Positions 26,198 through 41,100 of a stretch of DNA of 64,000 nucleotides are shown one piece after another (position 1 is the stretch's first letter; the number at the start of each line of letters is the position of its first letter). The translations under genes were made by a program, and so were the position numbers. The stretch lies in assembly GCA_014871385.1 (NCBI GenBank), contig CM026428.1, forward strand, positions 8,972,772 to 9,036,771, in the 5' to 3' direction. The notes under the pieces are model-generated. The model saw only the letters and a program-made list of their open reading frames with translations. It did no database searches and was not told the origin of the DNA. The DNA is from Ceratodon purpureus. Its lineage: Eukaryota; Streptophyta; Bryopsida; Pseudoditrichales; Ditrichaceae.

Positions 26198-29100
26198 ATG
26201 GCGATGGTGCAGGAGCGAGCAATGGTCCTGGCGGACGACGCCGATCCGTCTGAGGTGAGACATTTTCTCATTCTTCTTAATGTTGAATGAGATGAAAGGT
26301 TTCTGCGTTGTGTTGGTTGAGAGGATGATAGGCGAGCATGATGACTGTGTTCGTACATGGGGCTGCTTGTTCGGATGAGTACAGCGATGTTTTGGGAGAA
26401 GGAAGGTGGATCGTGTTCTGGAATTGACCAGGTGGCTTTCTTTTCTGTTAGGTTCGGAGGAGGATTGAGTGTTTGGTGAAGCTCTTTCTCAAGAGTTTGA
26501 TGGCCGAGAAGGATGTTGCGATCAGGCCGCTGTCGTTGGTAAGCAATTAACCTCGTTTGTAATCTTGAGGTTTTTTCTGTGCACCGCCTAATTTTTAAGG
26601 TGATTCGAGTTTTACGGCAATGCAGTTTGTTTGGATATATGTATGGGGATACTGTAGGCTCTTATCGAATTAGCAAGATGAAGAAAATTTAAAGGTATTA
26701 GATGAAGTCGGACGAAGTTTTGTGGCGCCGTTAGTGTCCATTAGGGCACGACAAGGTGTATGATCACATCAAATTACTGTAAAACGACCTGTAACTAGGA
26801 GCGTCACTCGCTGTGCAGGTCTGTAGAAAAGATCGCAACACGGGAGTGGACGGAGATGGTATTCACTTGATGGATGGAACGTATGAAAAAGACTTCACTA
26901 TGAAGAAATGCGGGAAAAGTTTCTTTCGAGGTGAACATAGGCTTCGACGGTTCAAACACTGGTATATGTTTGGTTTGTTTGCGACAGTGCTGTTGCAGAT
27001 TCATTGCATTGACTTATGTCTATGATCTGCAGTTTGGAAGGTGATGGAAACCTGCTATCACTTGCTTGGAATTGGAAAACAATTGACTCAGAGAGAATTG
27101 TTTTACAAGATTCTATCATCTTCAGGTTCTTACGTGACTGGCCAGAATCAAGTGAATAGCGCTATTCAAGGTAAACCTCGCTGTATCACATTATCTCCAT
27201 TGCTGTTTCTGAATTTGCACCAGTGGAAACTCATGTGACGCCAAATGTGATATTGGCGCCTTTTTGCAGATGCTGTGGCAGTACTGCTGTGCACTCGTCG
27301 GAGCCTTGGCATTCTTGCTTCAAGTAAAGGCCTCGTGGTTGGCCGCCTTGTAATCGAGGTACGAAGCTAAATTTGCATGAATTATTTGGTGGCTGTTTCG
27401 ACTCTTGTTAGATATTTTCATGTGCGTGATATTTCTAAGTATTGACAAGTTGTGATTCTTTCGAAGGAGCATGATGGAGACACGATCGACTGCAGCAACC
27501 TAGGATCAAGCGCCCATCCCATTAGCGCGGACATGAACATGAGGGAGCGATTTTACTCAGATGCGAGATACATACTTGTGATTGAGAAGGTATGATTCTA
27601 ATTTGACTTGTCTCACGATACCAGCTTCAAATGTGCGTCAAAAATCGAGGAGGAAACGTAAAGCTGATTTTGAACCTGTTAATGATTTTTCTAAAGACCA
27701 AAGATAACCTGTAGGATGCAATATTTCAAAGATTGGTGGAAGAGCGCTTCTTTCTTAAAGTGCCATGCATCATCATAACAGGAAAGGGCTTTCCGGATTT
27801 GGCTTCTAGGTACGTGAACCACGTTACATGTATTATCGGTTTGTCTTGTAAATGTTGTGACATTTTGAACGACATGCTCAAGCTAAGCAAGTACACGTAT
27901 TATGCATAGTCTCTTACTTTTGTGGCAGCTTTCTTGGTCATTTTATAATTAAATCCATGGCTATCTCGTGCAGAGCACTCCTGCATCGTTTGCACCAAGA
28001 ATTCCCGAGTTTGCCAATTTTCGCCCTTGTAGATTGGTGAGGCGGCTAGCTACTTCACTTCCAAAAGTTTCATTGCTTTTGAAGCTACATTGATGTATAG
28101 ATATTATTCCCTTAATCGAGCTGGAGCATACTTGAGTCGAAACTTCTAATACTTAGATATTGGCTGCAGGAATCCAGCGGGTCTAGCCATAATCTGCACT
28201 TACAAGTTCGGGAGCATCAAAATGGGATTGGAGGCTCCACGTTACGGTAAGTCAACATGTTGATTTGGTTGATTGGAAGCCGGCTATCCCTCGAACAGAT
28301 CGCTACAAGCATTGCCTTATTTCGCCCCCATGGAAATTGATACTTTTCGTAGTATCTTTTGAAGAGGCGGTAAAATGATCCTGTAAAGTGCATACTATCC
28401 AAATCGAAATCAGCCGAGCCTATCTTACAATCAAGATTGGCTTGTGTCCGCAGTGTGTGATGTCAAGTGGCTCGGATTGCGAAATCAAGACGCTTTGACG
28501 TACGTACCAGATAACGCTTTTACTAGCCTTACAAACAGAGATGTGACACAGGCAAGGAGCTTGCTTGCTTCAAAGATGCTCCAGGTATATCTAAACAGTA
28601 CTTGGTGTTGTAGCTGCTTTGATATACTGGAGAATCAATTGTAGATTGTTGTTCATACGAAACATATAATTGTCGCACAGAGGAACTTTTCTAAAATCCC
28701 CAAAAAGCTGAAGTATTCTCGGCTCATAGAATGATTTTCGTTTTGTAATTAAAACACGCACTAGTAGCGAAATGGTCGTTTTTCATTCCCTGAAATAGGC
28801 AAAAAGCTCTCATGGCGACATGGTTTCCACTCGGCAGCGGAGAAACGCGGGGACCTGACCTCCGAGTTCTACTGAGTGGTTTTCGTCACAAAACGACGCG
28901 GGGTGGGCCCTGTCGAAGCGCACCCTCCGTGGGTAACTTGGAACTAACTGCGCGCAAAACGTAACTCGTAAAACGTAAAACGTAACTCGTAAAACGTAAA
29001 ACGTAACTCGTAAAACGTAACTCGTAAAACTTAACTCCGGTAAACCGAGGGTAAGTGAATTCTTTTTTTTTATCCAGCCAATCGGGTTATAGGGTTTAGG

Positions 29101-32100
29101 GTGCCAGATCACCGCGTACGCCGGGATATTGGCCCGTGCTTGCTGCGTGGTATTGGCCATTCAGGTGCCAATATCTCGTTCAGGATGTCATCTTGGGATG
29201 ACATCTCATGCCAACACCCTATAGCCACGCGACAGGTGGAAGCTCGGTATTCCTCTTCAGATTTAGGGTTTCGATGAAACCTGTCCGAATTGATGAATGT
29301 TGTGTTAATGCTGGTTGGATGATATTCGTCGTGTTTGATGGATAATCCAATGATGATGTACAGACCCATTAGTCGAAGCATTTGAGTGAACTGGTTTAGG
29401 GTGAAGCTTTGCAATTGCTATTTCAGAGGGATAGCAAGACACATAAATCGCTCCAATATGGACCCGAGCAAAACGAATGGCCACCTTATACCAGAAGAAA
29501 ATTCATTTATAAATCGTCTCAAGTGAGACCCAGATCATGTACAAGTGTGAGTCCTGTTTCCCACCCAGCGATTCGAATTCATCTGGGAAAACTCCTCACC
29601 CTCCTTACGCATGAGTGCCGCTCCCATAGATGGATTCCTGTGCCTGCTTTGTTCATTATACATACCCTGAATACATTTCACATATAAAAAACGATATCAC
29701 ATGTACCGGGCTTTGCTCGAATTAAGCAAAAAAACCTTTATTCACATGCAGCCAACACATGGAGTTAGACGTTCAGTGACCATTCCCTGGGGTAGAAAAC
29801 AGGACCTCTACAGTTGACCCCGCTAGCTTCGCAAGTTCAAGGTGGCTGCAGCCGCCTGTGTCGGGGCCTTGTGCCGCTTGTATCATTACGCACATGGAGT
29901 GCTGTTATCGTCCCCTCTCTCCGCGTAAGCCAGGGTAGCCCCTGCATTGCACCGTAGTATTCACGAATCGAAACCAGAATATGGAAATTACCATATGCTA
30001 CTTGACTTTACTTACTTCAACGTAACGGAGGTGTGTGGTTTTCCAAACGATGGTGGAATCTTCGGCGAACGCCCCGTTGATAGCATCAGACAGTTTCTCA
30101 ATCCCCTCTCGCTGATGCTCGGGATACAGGACCTTCGTTGATGCATGTTGGGGGTAGACGTGCTCAACTGTCACCTGCTGCATCCCAAACTCCCACTGAA
30201 TACCTTGTACGGAGGGGATGAGTTTCTTCTTCTGTGATCGCCAGTGAGGACCGCTGCGTCCAAGGGCGACCGCTTCATTTGGATGGTCTGGGTGTAGGAT
30301 CCACACCGCACTTCGAGGTGATAGTGGAGTCTGCGGAAAATCGTTTTTACTCTTTAGTACTTGAGAGTTATCCACATTATCAAACACGCCATAATGTCCT
30401 TGAAAAGAGGTAGAGCTAGAATGGATCAGGGTTAGGGTAGTATAGCACCTTGTCTGATCGGGGCTTAAGGTCGCTCGGGGGCACACTGTCCAAATACTTT
30501 GATGGTCGTTTCGTTACGCGTCGCTTTTTATTCTCCTGCGGAACTGTGTCATCTTTCCCGCAAGATTCAGGGAGGGTCACAATCGTGCCATTGGCGCAGC
30601 CCGAAGGTGCTGCTTTCTTTAATCCAAGGGCACGTTTCTTCCCTTTATCTGCAGTGGGCTTCACGGTTTCCTTTGCTGTGGACCATACAATATTTGGGAA
30701 TATTACATTAGTTGAGACAAATAACGCCAAAGGGGGATTCTCATAACAATCGGATTCATACCTTTAGTCAACCAAGATGGGGATCAACGTTTGTACCTGT
30801 TGGCGTGGGATTCGGTGTCGTCTTCATGAACAGGTCGTCGTTGTATGCTCCGAAGGCGGCCTGCGCCGCTGTTGGCGCAGTGGTACTCGTCACTGCGTGG
30901 ATAGGCGAGTTCACTACAAGGCAGGGGTTGTCATCGTTCTTGTCTGATGGCTCGTTCGTACGAACGTGTTGTCCTACTTCGAGCGACTTCGTCTTCCTAT
31001 TGACTTCTACGGGGTCGCAGCTTGGGTTGACGGTTGTACCCCCTCCTGGAGTCATATCTGCGAGGTAAGTGGAACCCTGACTCAGTCGCACATCTCATTT
31101 GCAGCGATGGGTGTCAAAATGGGAAGCTAACATAAGTAGAGGGGCAGAGATCCCAAATGAATAGGACAAGGCCAGTTTCTTAGAAGAGTTGCTGTGATGG
31201 CATCCATACCTCTTCTCACGATACCGTATTCGGAGTCCCGACCATCGTCGGATACCCCGGATGTAGAGAATGTTTTCTGCATGTGCGGGCGCTCTCTGGA
31301 GTTGTCGGTTGTGGCCGGAGATGGTGTGTGCTCGAAATTCCCTCTTGAATTTGCCGACTTGTCAAGAACCTCCGCTGTGGCCGCTCTTGTCGAACCCTTC
31401 CTGAGGCCATTCAATTGTAGCTCCAGCAGTAGGTCAAGTTTTTTCTTCACATCAGTCATGTCCTCGGAGTTCCTCGCCATCTGCTCGGAGTTCCTCGCCA
31501 TCTGCTTATCCATGCCATCACGCCACACTGACATGTTATACATGGACGACTTCAGAGAGTTGAGTTCACGTGCGACATCTCTCGGCACTCCACCCGTGTC
31601 TCTGTGATCCACCGATCTCTCGACGTACGCAGGGCTCGCCGTAGCAAAGGTCTCGTCTCTCTGCAGCGCAGTTCTCTCTGTCAGTGAAAATAGGACTCGA
31701 CCTTCTTAACCATTCCAAGACGGTGAGACGCGTATATTGTTAACAGTGCATGCCGAGGGACACATGGAGTTCCGGATTAGTTCTACAGCTACGAATGGAG
31801 CGCGCTTACCTCTCCTGCGACTTCCACATCACCATCTCTGTTGGGTGTCTTAGATGTTGCAATCTGTTCCCAATGCGTCCAGACAGGCAAATTCAGAATC
31901 AGAAATGGAATTACGGTTTAGAGCATCGACAGACCGCAATGGTATCTACTGTAATGGACCCTGTACCTCATTAGAATAGGAGAGATCAGTGTATTCGTTA
32001 CAAGGGAATTACAAAATGGGTGTGAAGTTAATTATGCATTACTGTTTCGCACCTGTGTGTGTGGCATGTCATTCGAGGAGTCCTCCGGTGCTCCAAGTTC

Positions 32101-35100
32101 CTCAGAGTCCTCCCCCAATTCATCATCATCCCATTGGAGGTACTCCGGCGACTCTTCCGTGTCTAGTAGTGGCTGAATCGTGGTCAAAACAAGACACTTG
32201 CATATTAGCGAGGTACAGCGCTATCAGTAAGTTCTAACGCATGTTTGGTCCAACATAAGAAATGGATGCAGTGACAATCTGGAGTGGATATTGCTTACGT
32301 CCCACGACTCGTTTGAGACTACAGAATCTACGTCGGATCCCTCCGGCGCTTTCGCTTTTGCATTCCGTGCTGCTGCTCGTGCCAACTTCATTCTCCGACT
32401 CTCCTCCTCTGACTCCGCAGTGTTCCAGTACTTCACCAACGAAGGGAAGAATCGCTCCGGACATTGTCTGTGCTTCTGTCCTCGCCCAGTGGCAACCCAA
32501 TACTTTCGCCACTGGTACCGTGACGTTCTGAGTATCTCTTCTATGTACCAAGTTATGTAACCAGGTCTTAGGGATGGAGTGAAGTGGTACTGCCTGGTGA
32601 CGTCCTCCTCGACAACCTTCAGCTCGGCGTTGGAGTGGTCTCTGAAGTGTATCTTCGAAAGATCCAAGAAGCGTTTTGCAGTTGCCCTTATGTACCTGTG
32701 TACGTGAATTCGCACGCTCTTGTCGATGTCCCCCTTCTCCGTGCATGCGATGTCCATTGGGTACTGCTTAGACTTCTCGGTGAAGACCTTCTTCGCATGT
32801 CGCTGTACACGGCGCTGCGCTGTTTTTTTGGACTCCTGCCAAATGGTAGGTGCAACCTGCGAGAGACCTGGAGTGGTGGTTGTTGGAGGTTCGGGTCGGG
32901 ACGCGCTCAGTGTCAATGGGCCGCCCAAGGGACCTACTACTGGCTGATTACCACTGCTCATGCTCGTGATTTGACATCCATCTACCCACGGCGTCCACGC
33001 TATCTGTCCTGGATAATTACATTGGGAGCCCAGGGCTACCTGCACGCCATTTGCATCAAAGGATGGACCGCATGCCACAGAGGACTGTGGGCCGGCCATT
33101 GAGCTGGACCCCCTCGTTTGTCCACTGCTACTATCGAAAGAGAACACACTGGATACGCCATTGCTGACCGTAGTGCTTGGGGTGACATTGCCGCTCCCGC
33201 CAAGCATGTTCGGTTGCGCTGGGTTGTACTGCATGAGGGCCTGCGGTTGGACACGATTTCCTGGCATGTTTGCTTGCGCTGGGTTGTACTGCATGAGTGC
33301 CTGCGGTTGGGCACGGTTTTCTGGCATAGGACTGCCGTTACCCGAATTTTGCTGATGCGTCCCCGGAACAGGTTGGGATTGAACTGATGGAGGAGGGTAG
33401 CCTTGGAACAACATTTGCATTTGGTTTCCTCCTCCGATGGACGTCGTAGGAGCCCCCGGGAATATCATGGTGCCTCCCCACGGTGAAACAAACATCGGCC
33501 TCTGCTGGTACTGCGACATCGCCGGTATGCCATTGTTCACAGCGCCCTGCAAAAAAATGCACGCTTTCAGTGGGGAAAACTGACTGCAGACTTCTCACAA
33601 ACCTATCCGAAAGACTTATACACCATGAATGCTGGCTGACGACTTCATTACATAAGAGTGCAATGATCATGAATGACTACGCGGGTTACGGATCACCCGA
33701 GTTGTGCGGGACATCTTTGGGGGATCAAGGTAGGGCATACCGAGCTGTAGCTGTTGGAAGACATGTCTTCAGCTAGCTTCGAATTGCAAAGAGCCACGGC
33801 GCCAGCGAGGAAGTGTGCTGCGACCTGCGTGAGGACAGACAAAGACAAGTTAAAGCACTCCGGATCGTAACACGGGCATAAGCTAAACGAAGGAAATGCA
33901 GGACCCCAAATTGTGTAAGCGTTAAACCATAATTAATCGTGACAGGCAACATAGACTGCCAAAGGTTTAAGAAATAACGATGGCGTTCAAAGAGAACGTT
34001 CGCTCTATTACGACAACTCCAAATTCGTACAAACGCCACAGACGTAGTGGGATGAGCAAGTTTCAAAGCACGCTATTTAGTAACTACGGACTCTAAACCC
34101 CTTGCGGTGCCGCTTCTGCTGGTTCCACATCATCCTCGTGGAGGGCCTCGGGGTTTGGCACATCGACGCCATCCGCATCCGGTTCCGAGTCCCAGTACGC
34201 GGGGTTTGGCACATAGGGTACATCCGCGTCCGGTGCCAAGTCCCAGCTGTCCAGCACGTCATCTCGCTGTGAGTCTCGGAATGCTATCCACGCAGGCCAT
34301 CCGAGAAACCACTCCCGTTGAACCTCGACAAAGTCCCGCCAGCCGCGACAGACCCATCGCAGCTCCCAGCAAACTCTAAAGTTGTCGAGGTAAATTTCAG
34401 AGTCCATGATTATGGGCCAAATAACATCTTGTACAACGTCAAGAGGTAAGCCGTCAAGGAAAGCCGGAGGGGGCGGCGGAAGTTGCAAAGCACTCCCACT
34501 GTCAGGGTCTGTGTGGCCTTGGTCGTGCTGAAGTATCAACGAAGTCGGGTTCTGCACTGCCTGCTGAGGTTCTTCAGACAACGTTCGAGGGGAGGAGAGC
34601 GTCATCTCTGACGGGGTCCGCTGTACTTCCACACGGTGGTTGGCCATAGCCATGGCGTCGATGCGGAAATGAGAGATCTCGACCGAAGGCTACTCCTGGA
34701 CAAGTCACTCTACGGTCTAGGGTAGGACGGCGTTTCAATTAACGAATTCGACTTCTCGGGCGCCTTCGCAATGGATCATGAAACGTAGAAGGCACTCTGA
34801 CGCAATATACAGATGCGCTCACTCTCTGGAAACGACGATACCTAGTCTCGAAATTGACAGCGACACGAAGAGAACCCTTCCACAATGTCACACTGAAGAA
34901 CAATCACCTCTCCGTTACAAATCTGTTCACATACCTGATAAGGGTTGATCACTCCCGCTGTATCCGAAATGGGAATGGGCAGAGGTGCATCTGGTGCGCT
35001 ATCTCCCTTGTACGCATTGCAGCCGCAGGGCTCCCGCGGTGGATGACGCCGTTCTTCCAATCGGTGCTCCATTTGCGCCCTAGTCAACCTCTGGATTCTG

Positions 35101-38100
35101 AACTTAGCATGGGACAAACCACTGCTTCAGGTGTCGATCCCAAAGGCTTTTTATCAAGAGTACATTTATGATGTACATAGCAAAAATGGACTTCTAAAGT
35201 CACGGGCGCCGCACCTTCGCAAGAAATTCGGCTACTCTTTCTCCACTACTGGAGTGGCCAGTCACACGGCCTCTTCACCTCCATCACGCCATCGTACCCT
35301 ACCACAACATGCCTGACAGCCCTCGTATATCAGAGTGTCTCTTTTCGACATGTGTTGGACTACCGTAGAGTCCATCGACCATGCTCCGGTGTTTTCTCCG
35401 ACATAGCGACAATAGGGGAAATCAAATTGGACCTTTCCTAGAATTGAAAATAGCCTTGGCCAAACGGAGAGGAGAGTGTATAGACCATACCTTCAATATT
35501 TTCCTTCCGACTACCGGAGTGACTACACACTCTCTCGAGCCTGGAATACTCAATCACTCCAACGACCGTCCAGCTCTGCCTTCCCACTCTGTCCGGTAAG
35601 TCACTCCTCTGTGCTTTCTGAAACATTTGGAACCCTAATTCACGTTAGTTGCAATAGATGAGAGCCATTTCACTTCCTGTCTACTTATGCGTTCCCCAAC
35701 CACCCCTACACCCTTCTATGAATCGTCCTTTTCTATGGATCGAAAACGTCCTCGGCACCTCTCGAGGAGCGCGTATAGGAGATACCTTCAATGCTATGCC
35801 TGAGGATCACCCGAGTTCTTTCTCACTCTGCGGGGGCTGAGGGATACTCCATCACGCCAACGACTGTCCAGGTCCGTCTTCGCATTCGGTGCTGTAATTC
35901 GGTCCGTCTTCGCATTCCGTCGTGCACTATGAAGCTTCTGGAACCCTAATTCACGGTAGCTGCAACTGGGTCTACCCATTGGACATCCTGCCTCAATATG
36001 CTTTCCCCACCCTCCTCTGCCCCTTCTCTGAGTTGTTGTTTCCTGTGCCTGCGACATCGCCCGGACAAATGGAAATTCCGCAGATGTGCTGTACGTTGCC
36101 TTCCCTAGTGACGACTTAGCGGATTAGTTCTCTACTTCTTCTCGGAAACCACGGTGGACACTCATAGGCCATGTCGACAATGTAGCTTTGTGTCCAAAAG
36201 CAGGATAGTCAGTGGTCGTGAGCAAGTTAGTCAGTAGTGGACCTCGAAAACTACGACACTATCCACTGACGTCAGGACAGTAAGGGATTGTTGGGCAGAA
36301 CGTGGGATCCTATTTTATGTGTAGTGGAGATGATTTGGGTAGATTTCAAGAGTACCAGGGGGACTGTTCCGTCGATGCGATGGCCCTGACAGGTTTCTCT
36401 GACCTGATTGTTGTACCGTTTCAGACCAACACCGTACCCACCGTATACCGTATTCGAGAAACTGCTCCAAGAGTGTACTTTACTTAGGTGTTACTGTTTG
36501 TAGGGTTTCTGAAGTTGGCCATGTCCATTTGGATGTCTGTGTCTACGACATTGCAACGATCGCTGTAGCCTTTGCGATGACTTAGTTGCGCGAAACTGTT
36601 TCACTTTTTGGGACCCCTCGTGTGGGATTGCTCTGTAGCGTACACGACAATGCAGAGAGGAGTAGCCGGGGTCTAGGGTTCCCGATGGTTTGTTGAACTC
36701 TATGGAGTGCACTGCGCTCTCTTCTCGCGACGTCTGTGTGGGGATGCTAACCTCGTGGACCCACTTTGTGTTTCAGGATGGGTATGCGTTCTGTAGCAAT
36801 TTACTAGGTGTTGGGGACGTCTTTCGCTCCATTTGGTTCGCGAGATGGCGGAAAGCATTCGTAGCATGCGCCCTTCTGAGCGCAGAATTGAGGCCAGGGA
36901 GACGAAGCTGCTTAATCGGGAGATTGAGGTCGCGCAACGAGGACGCTGGAGGCGACTGCCCTGCCCCTGCAGGTTACACATGCGTGAAACAGAGCTTTCG
37001 CTGGCCAATTACCGAACATGCATTAGGAAGAACAGGAGGCATCCTTATTTCATGGGCAGCACTGAGGTGAGTTTCTATTCCAGCCGGCAGCTCTTCATGA
37101 CCCCGTCTGTATCGCTTCAATTCAATCATGGTGCGAGCGATCCTTGGCTTTTCCGCTTCTATGCGGTGTAGTTGCGCTTATTGCATATTAGGCGAAATCT
37201 TTCACTGTTTGTAGGCCGCTCCAGAAGGGGACGCCATGCCCAAGAGAATGTCCACTGTCTTTATTTATTCGTGACATGCGTAAGGGTAATTGTAGAGGCA
37301 TTGTTGGATGAATTCGTACCTATATTGCTCGTGTTCGGGATCTTCGCACCTGCTTAAATTGGGGTTATCTGTTTCCCGCAGGGCCACGATGCTGATGATT
37401 CTGATACAGAGTGGGATGACCACATATCGTGGTATTATGGGGCCCAAGCACTGGAACGCAGGCGTCAGTTGCGGCCTGGGATGTTGGACCCGGGAGTCGA
37501 CATGAACAGGATTGTAATGGAGACCTTCGATTTAGGGGATAGAATTAGGGAAGAAGCCGAAGCACAGCATCTCGAAGCCGAAGCACGGCCTCTCTCTCCA
37601 GCGCAGCATCCCGACGTGGCTGCGGATAGAGATGCGTCAGCGGAGTTGCCTCTGCCGACCAACACCGGTGAACAAGGACGCGGGGGTGTAGGTGAAGAGT
37701 CTGAAGACGGACGCCATGACGACTTCCCTGTACCAACCTCCGATGCGGAACATGACCAGGGTGCTCCCCCAGAGACGTATGAGTCGGATAGCGAAGGGAG
37801 TACTGACGAGGACGAAATGGAGTGGGGGGAGTCAGATGACGAGACTGACATATCCATCGCCGCGTTAGAAGAGGCAGCTCTCACTCCTTTATTTACCGGA
37901 TCCGTGTATTCCTGTATGGCGACAACATACTTGCTACTCAACGGCGGAAAGGTACACAAATGTACGAACGTGTACATGGACGAGCTATTCAGGTTGCTGA
38001 GTACTACATTATTTCCGCAACCTAACTCACTGCCAACGAGTTACCGTGAGGCTGCCGAGTATTTGAAGAGATTAGGCCATAGCTACAAGAGCTACGATGC

Positions 38101-41100
38101 GTGTGCGAATGGTTGCCGCCTGTTTCGTGGTGATCTGAAGAGAGCCACCGTGTGCCCCAAATGCCGGGCTCCACGGAAGAAACGGGTGGGGAAGTCAATG
38201 GTACCCCAGAAGGTCAACCGGGTGTTCCCCCTGACTCCACGGTTCAAGAGAATGTATAGAAGTCCGATCCAGGCCGCCGCGTTGACATGGCATGCACTTC
38301 AGCAGCACGACAACGAAGTGATGAAGCACGTCTCTGATTCAGCGCAGTGGCAGTGGATCAACACCCGATATTCCGCTGAGTTCGGTACTGAGGACAGAAA
38401 CATCCGAATGGCCATGATCGCAGATGGATTCAACCCCAGTGGAGACAAGCGGAGTACATACTCGATCTGGGCAGTCATGATGATGAACTATAATTTGGCC
38501 CCTTGGTTGTCCACGAAGAAATACTTTCTTATGCTCGCAGTTCTCATTCCAGGGCCGAAGTCGGTGACGCAGGACCATTTCGACGAGTTCATCGGCCCTC
38601 TAGTTGACGAGTTGCTTGAGCTTTGGACGTATGGTGTTTACTGCTTCGATGCGGCGTCGTACAAACAGTCATCCCACTTTCTGTTGAAGGCGATGGTCAT
38701 ATGGACCATCGGAGACTTTCCGGCATATGGGGTAATGGCTGGTTGCACGACGAAGGGCTTCATAGGATGCCCGGTCTGCGCAGGTGGTTACCGGTCACGG
38801 CGCTCAAAAGTCCTCCATAAAAACATCTACTGTAACTGTGCACGTAAGTTTCTGACTGAGGACCACCCCATGCGCGCGGACGTGCGTAACTTCGGCACAG
38901 TGGAGAGGGACACGGCTCCACAACCAGCCACCGGAGCCCAGGTCTTGGAATGGGGGCGTGAACGTGAACGTTGGCTTGCGGAAGAGGGAAGGCCGAGCCA
39001 GAATGATCCAGTACGCCGACACGGCATCAAACGGGTCACCGGACTGTATAGGCTTCCGTACTGGCAGGTTAGCATGGAACTTCCCCTTCGCGAGACATGT
39101 GCATTTCATTACTCTATGTGGTCGGAATGAAGTTGTTTATGTTCACGGCCAGTACCTGTAGGTGTTTATAATTGGGTGTTGATGTGCCAATATGACATGG
39201 CCAATGCAACCTGATGCTATCGGGAACCTGAAGCCCTGTATTGTACTGTGAGACGCGCCCAGGCAATACTTTGTACTTTTAACATAATGAGCTTCGAAAG
39301 TGACATCTGTAAGTCGTTATCCGATGTCGTCCGGGTGCCAGGGCTACTCGACATGATCATATTGTTCACGACTGCATAGAGTGCCTGCGGTAGGAGAGTC
39401 TGGATTCCAGAAGACCATTTCGTGGATTGGTTGACGCAGCCGGGACGCTGACTTCGAAACCTTCATTAACCAGTGAACCTGCTCGTGAATGTTTCACTTT
39501 CTTATGATGTATTGGGCCCGGGTTTGAGTGCTCTCCTGTGGTTCTTTATAATTGAGTTCTAAGTTCATTTTGCTCCCCTTACATTACGACGATGTGGTTT
39601 ATATACCAGGATTTTAACACCGTTCTCTTGGGTGCTATAAGCGATACCAGTGATTTATACGTACTGGAAACCGTGAATTCAGGGTGTGGGTCCTGGAACC
39701 ACGTACATGTAAATCTGTACGAGCACGTTTGCCCACATCTGGACTTAAGGCAGTGGACATGTAAGTTCAGTCATGGTGGGTCGTGAGAATTAGCAGTTGG
39801 TGCTTACCGCATGCCACTGCGTCAGGTTACCTTTGGGACGACGATATCATATCTCAGGCAACTGCACCAGTCCTTGTAGTAATTGCGTATACAGGTTGTC
39901 TCCTTCCCAATATACTGATGAAAATGTGCAAATGTGCAGGAATTGCCCGTGCGACATACAATAGACGTGATGCACACCGAGAAGAACGTGATTGCGACTG
40001 CCATGGGATTCGTGTTAGGTGAGAGTGACACCATAGCAGTACGTAAGGATATGCAAGAAGTTGGTGTCATGCCCGAGTTGCACCTTGTACGTCAAGGGGC
40101 GACATCGAACTACCTCAAGCCGCATGCCCCGTACGTGCTACGACCGGATGAGAAAGAGAAACTGTTGCGGACCATACGCTCGGTGCAGACTCCGACGGAC
40201 CACTGCGCAAACTTCGAGAAACTGGTCAATCTTGAGAAAGGGCGTCTCCAGTTCCTGAAAACTCACGACTGGCATATCTTAAATCAGGAGATCTTACCAG
40301 CAGCCATTCGTGGACTACTTCCGAATGGGCCCTGTGTAGCAATGATTCGACTCGGACATTCATTCAAGCTTATCTGTGACAAGATTATCAAGAGGTCGGA
40401 GCTCATACCACTTATGGACTACGTCGCAGAGACAATGGCACTGTTTGAGATTCACTTTCCACCTGCGTTCTGGAACTCCATGGGTCACCTCGTGCTTCAT
40501 CTGCCAAGGGAGCTCTACTGGTGCGGCCCTGTACATGCCCGATGGATGTACAGCGGCGAGAGGTACCTTGGTCACCTCAAGGGCATGGTCAGAAATAAAG
40601 CGAAACCAGAGGGCTCAATCGCGGAGGGTTACATGTTCGAAGAGACACTTGGGTTTGTCACGGAGCACTTTCGGTTGTATCCAGGACTTGCTCGAGTTCT
40701 CTGGGACCTAGAGGAAGACGAAAGGGACAACGGTGAGGTATTCGAGGGCAATCCAAGGGAGATCGTATGGGAGGAGAGAGACTTGGTTGCAGTTCACGAC
40801 CACATTGTCCGACACTCGCTCATCACCGAACCCTTGTTCAGGTTTCTATCCTCCCATTTGATGGCCAATCAGTTACAGTCCCTTATATGTACCCGTAACT
40901 ATGTGTCTACAGCAACTAGATTCTCACGTTTTGAATTAAATGGGCACCCTTTTATGAGCAGAGAGTACGATGCCTTAAGAAGACAGCACGAAAACAGGCC
41001 CGGCCGCCGTTTCACCCCATTCAGTACGTGGTTGGAAGACACAGTGCGAGATAGAGAGGGGGAAGGAGAAGAGGTTAGCAACGATTTGAGATCCATGTCA

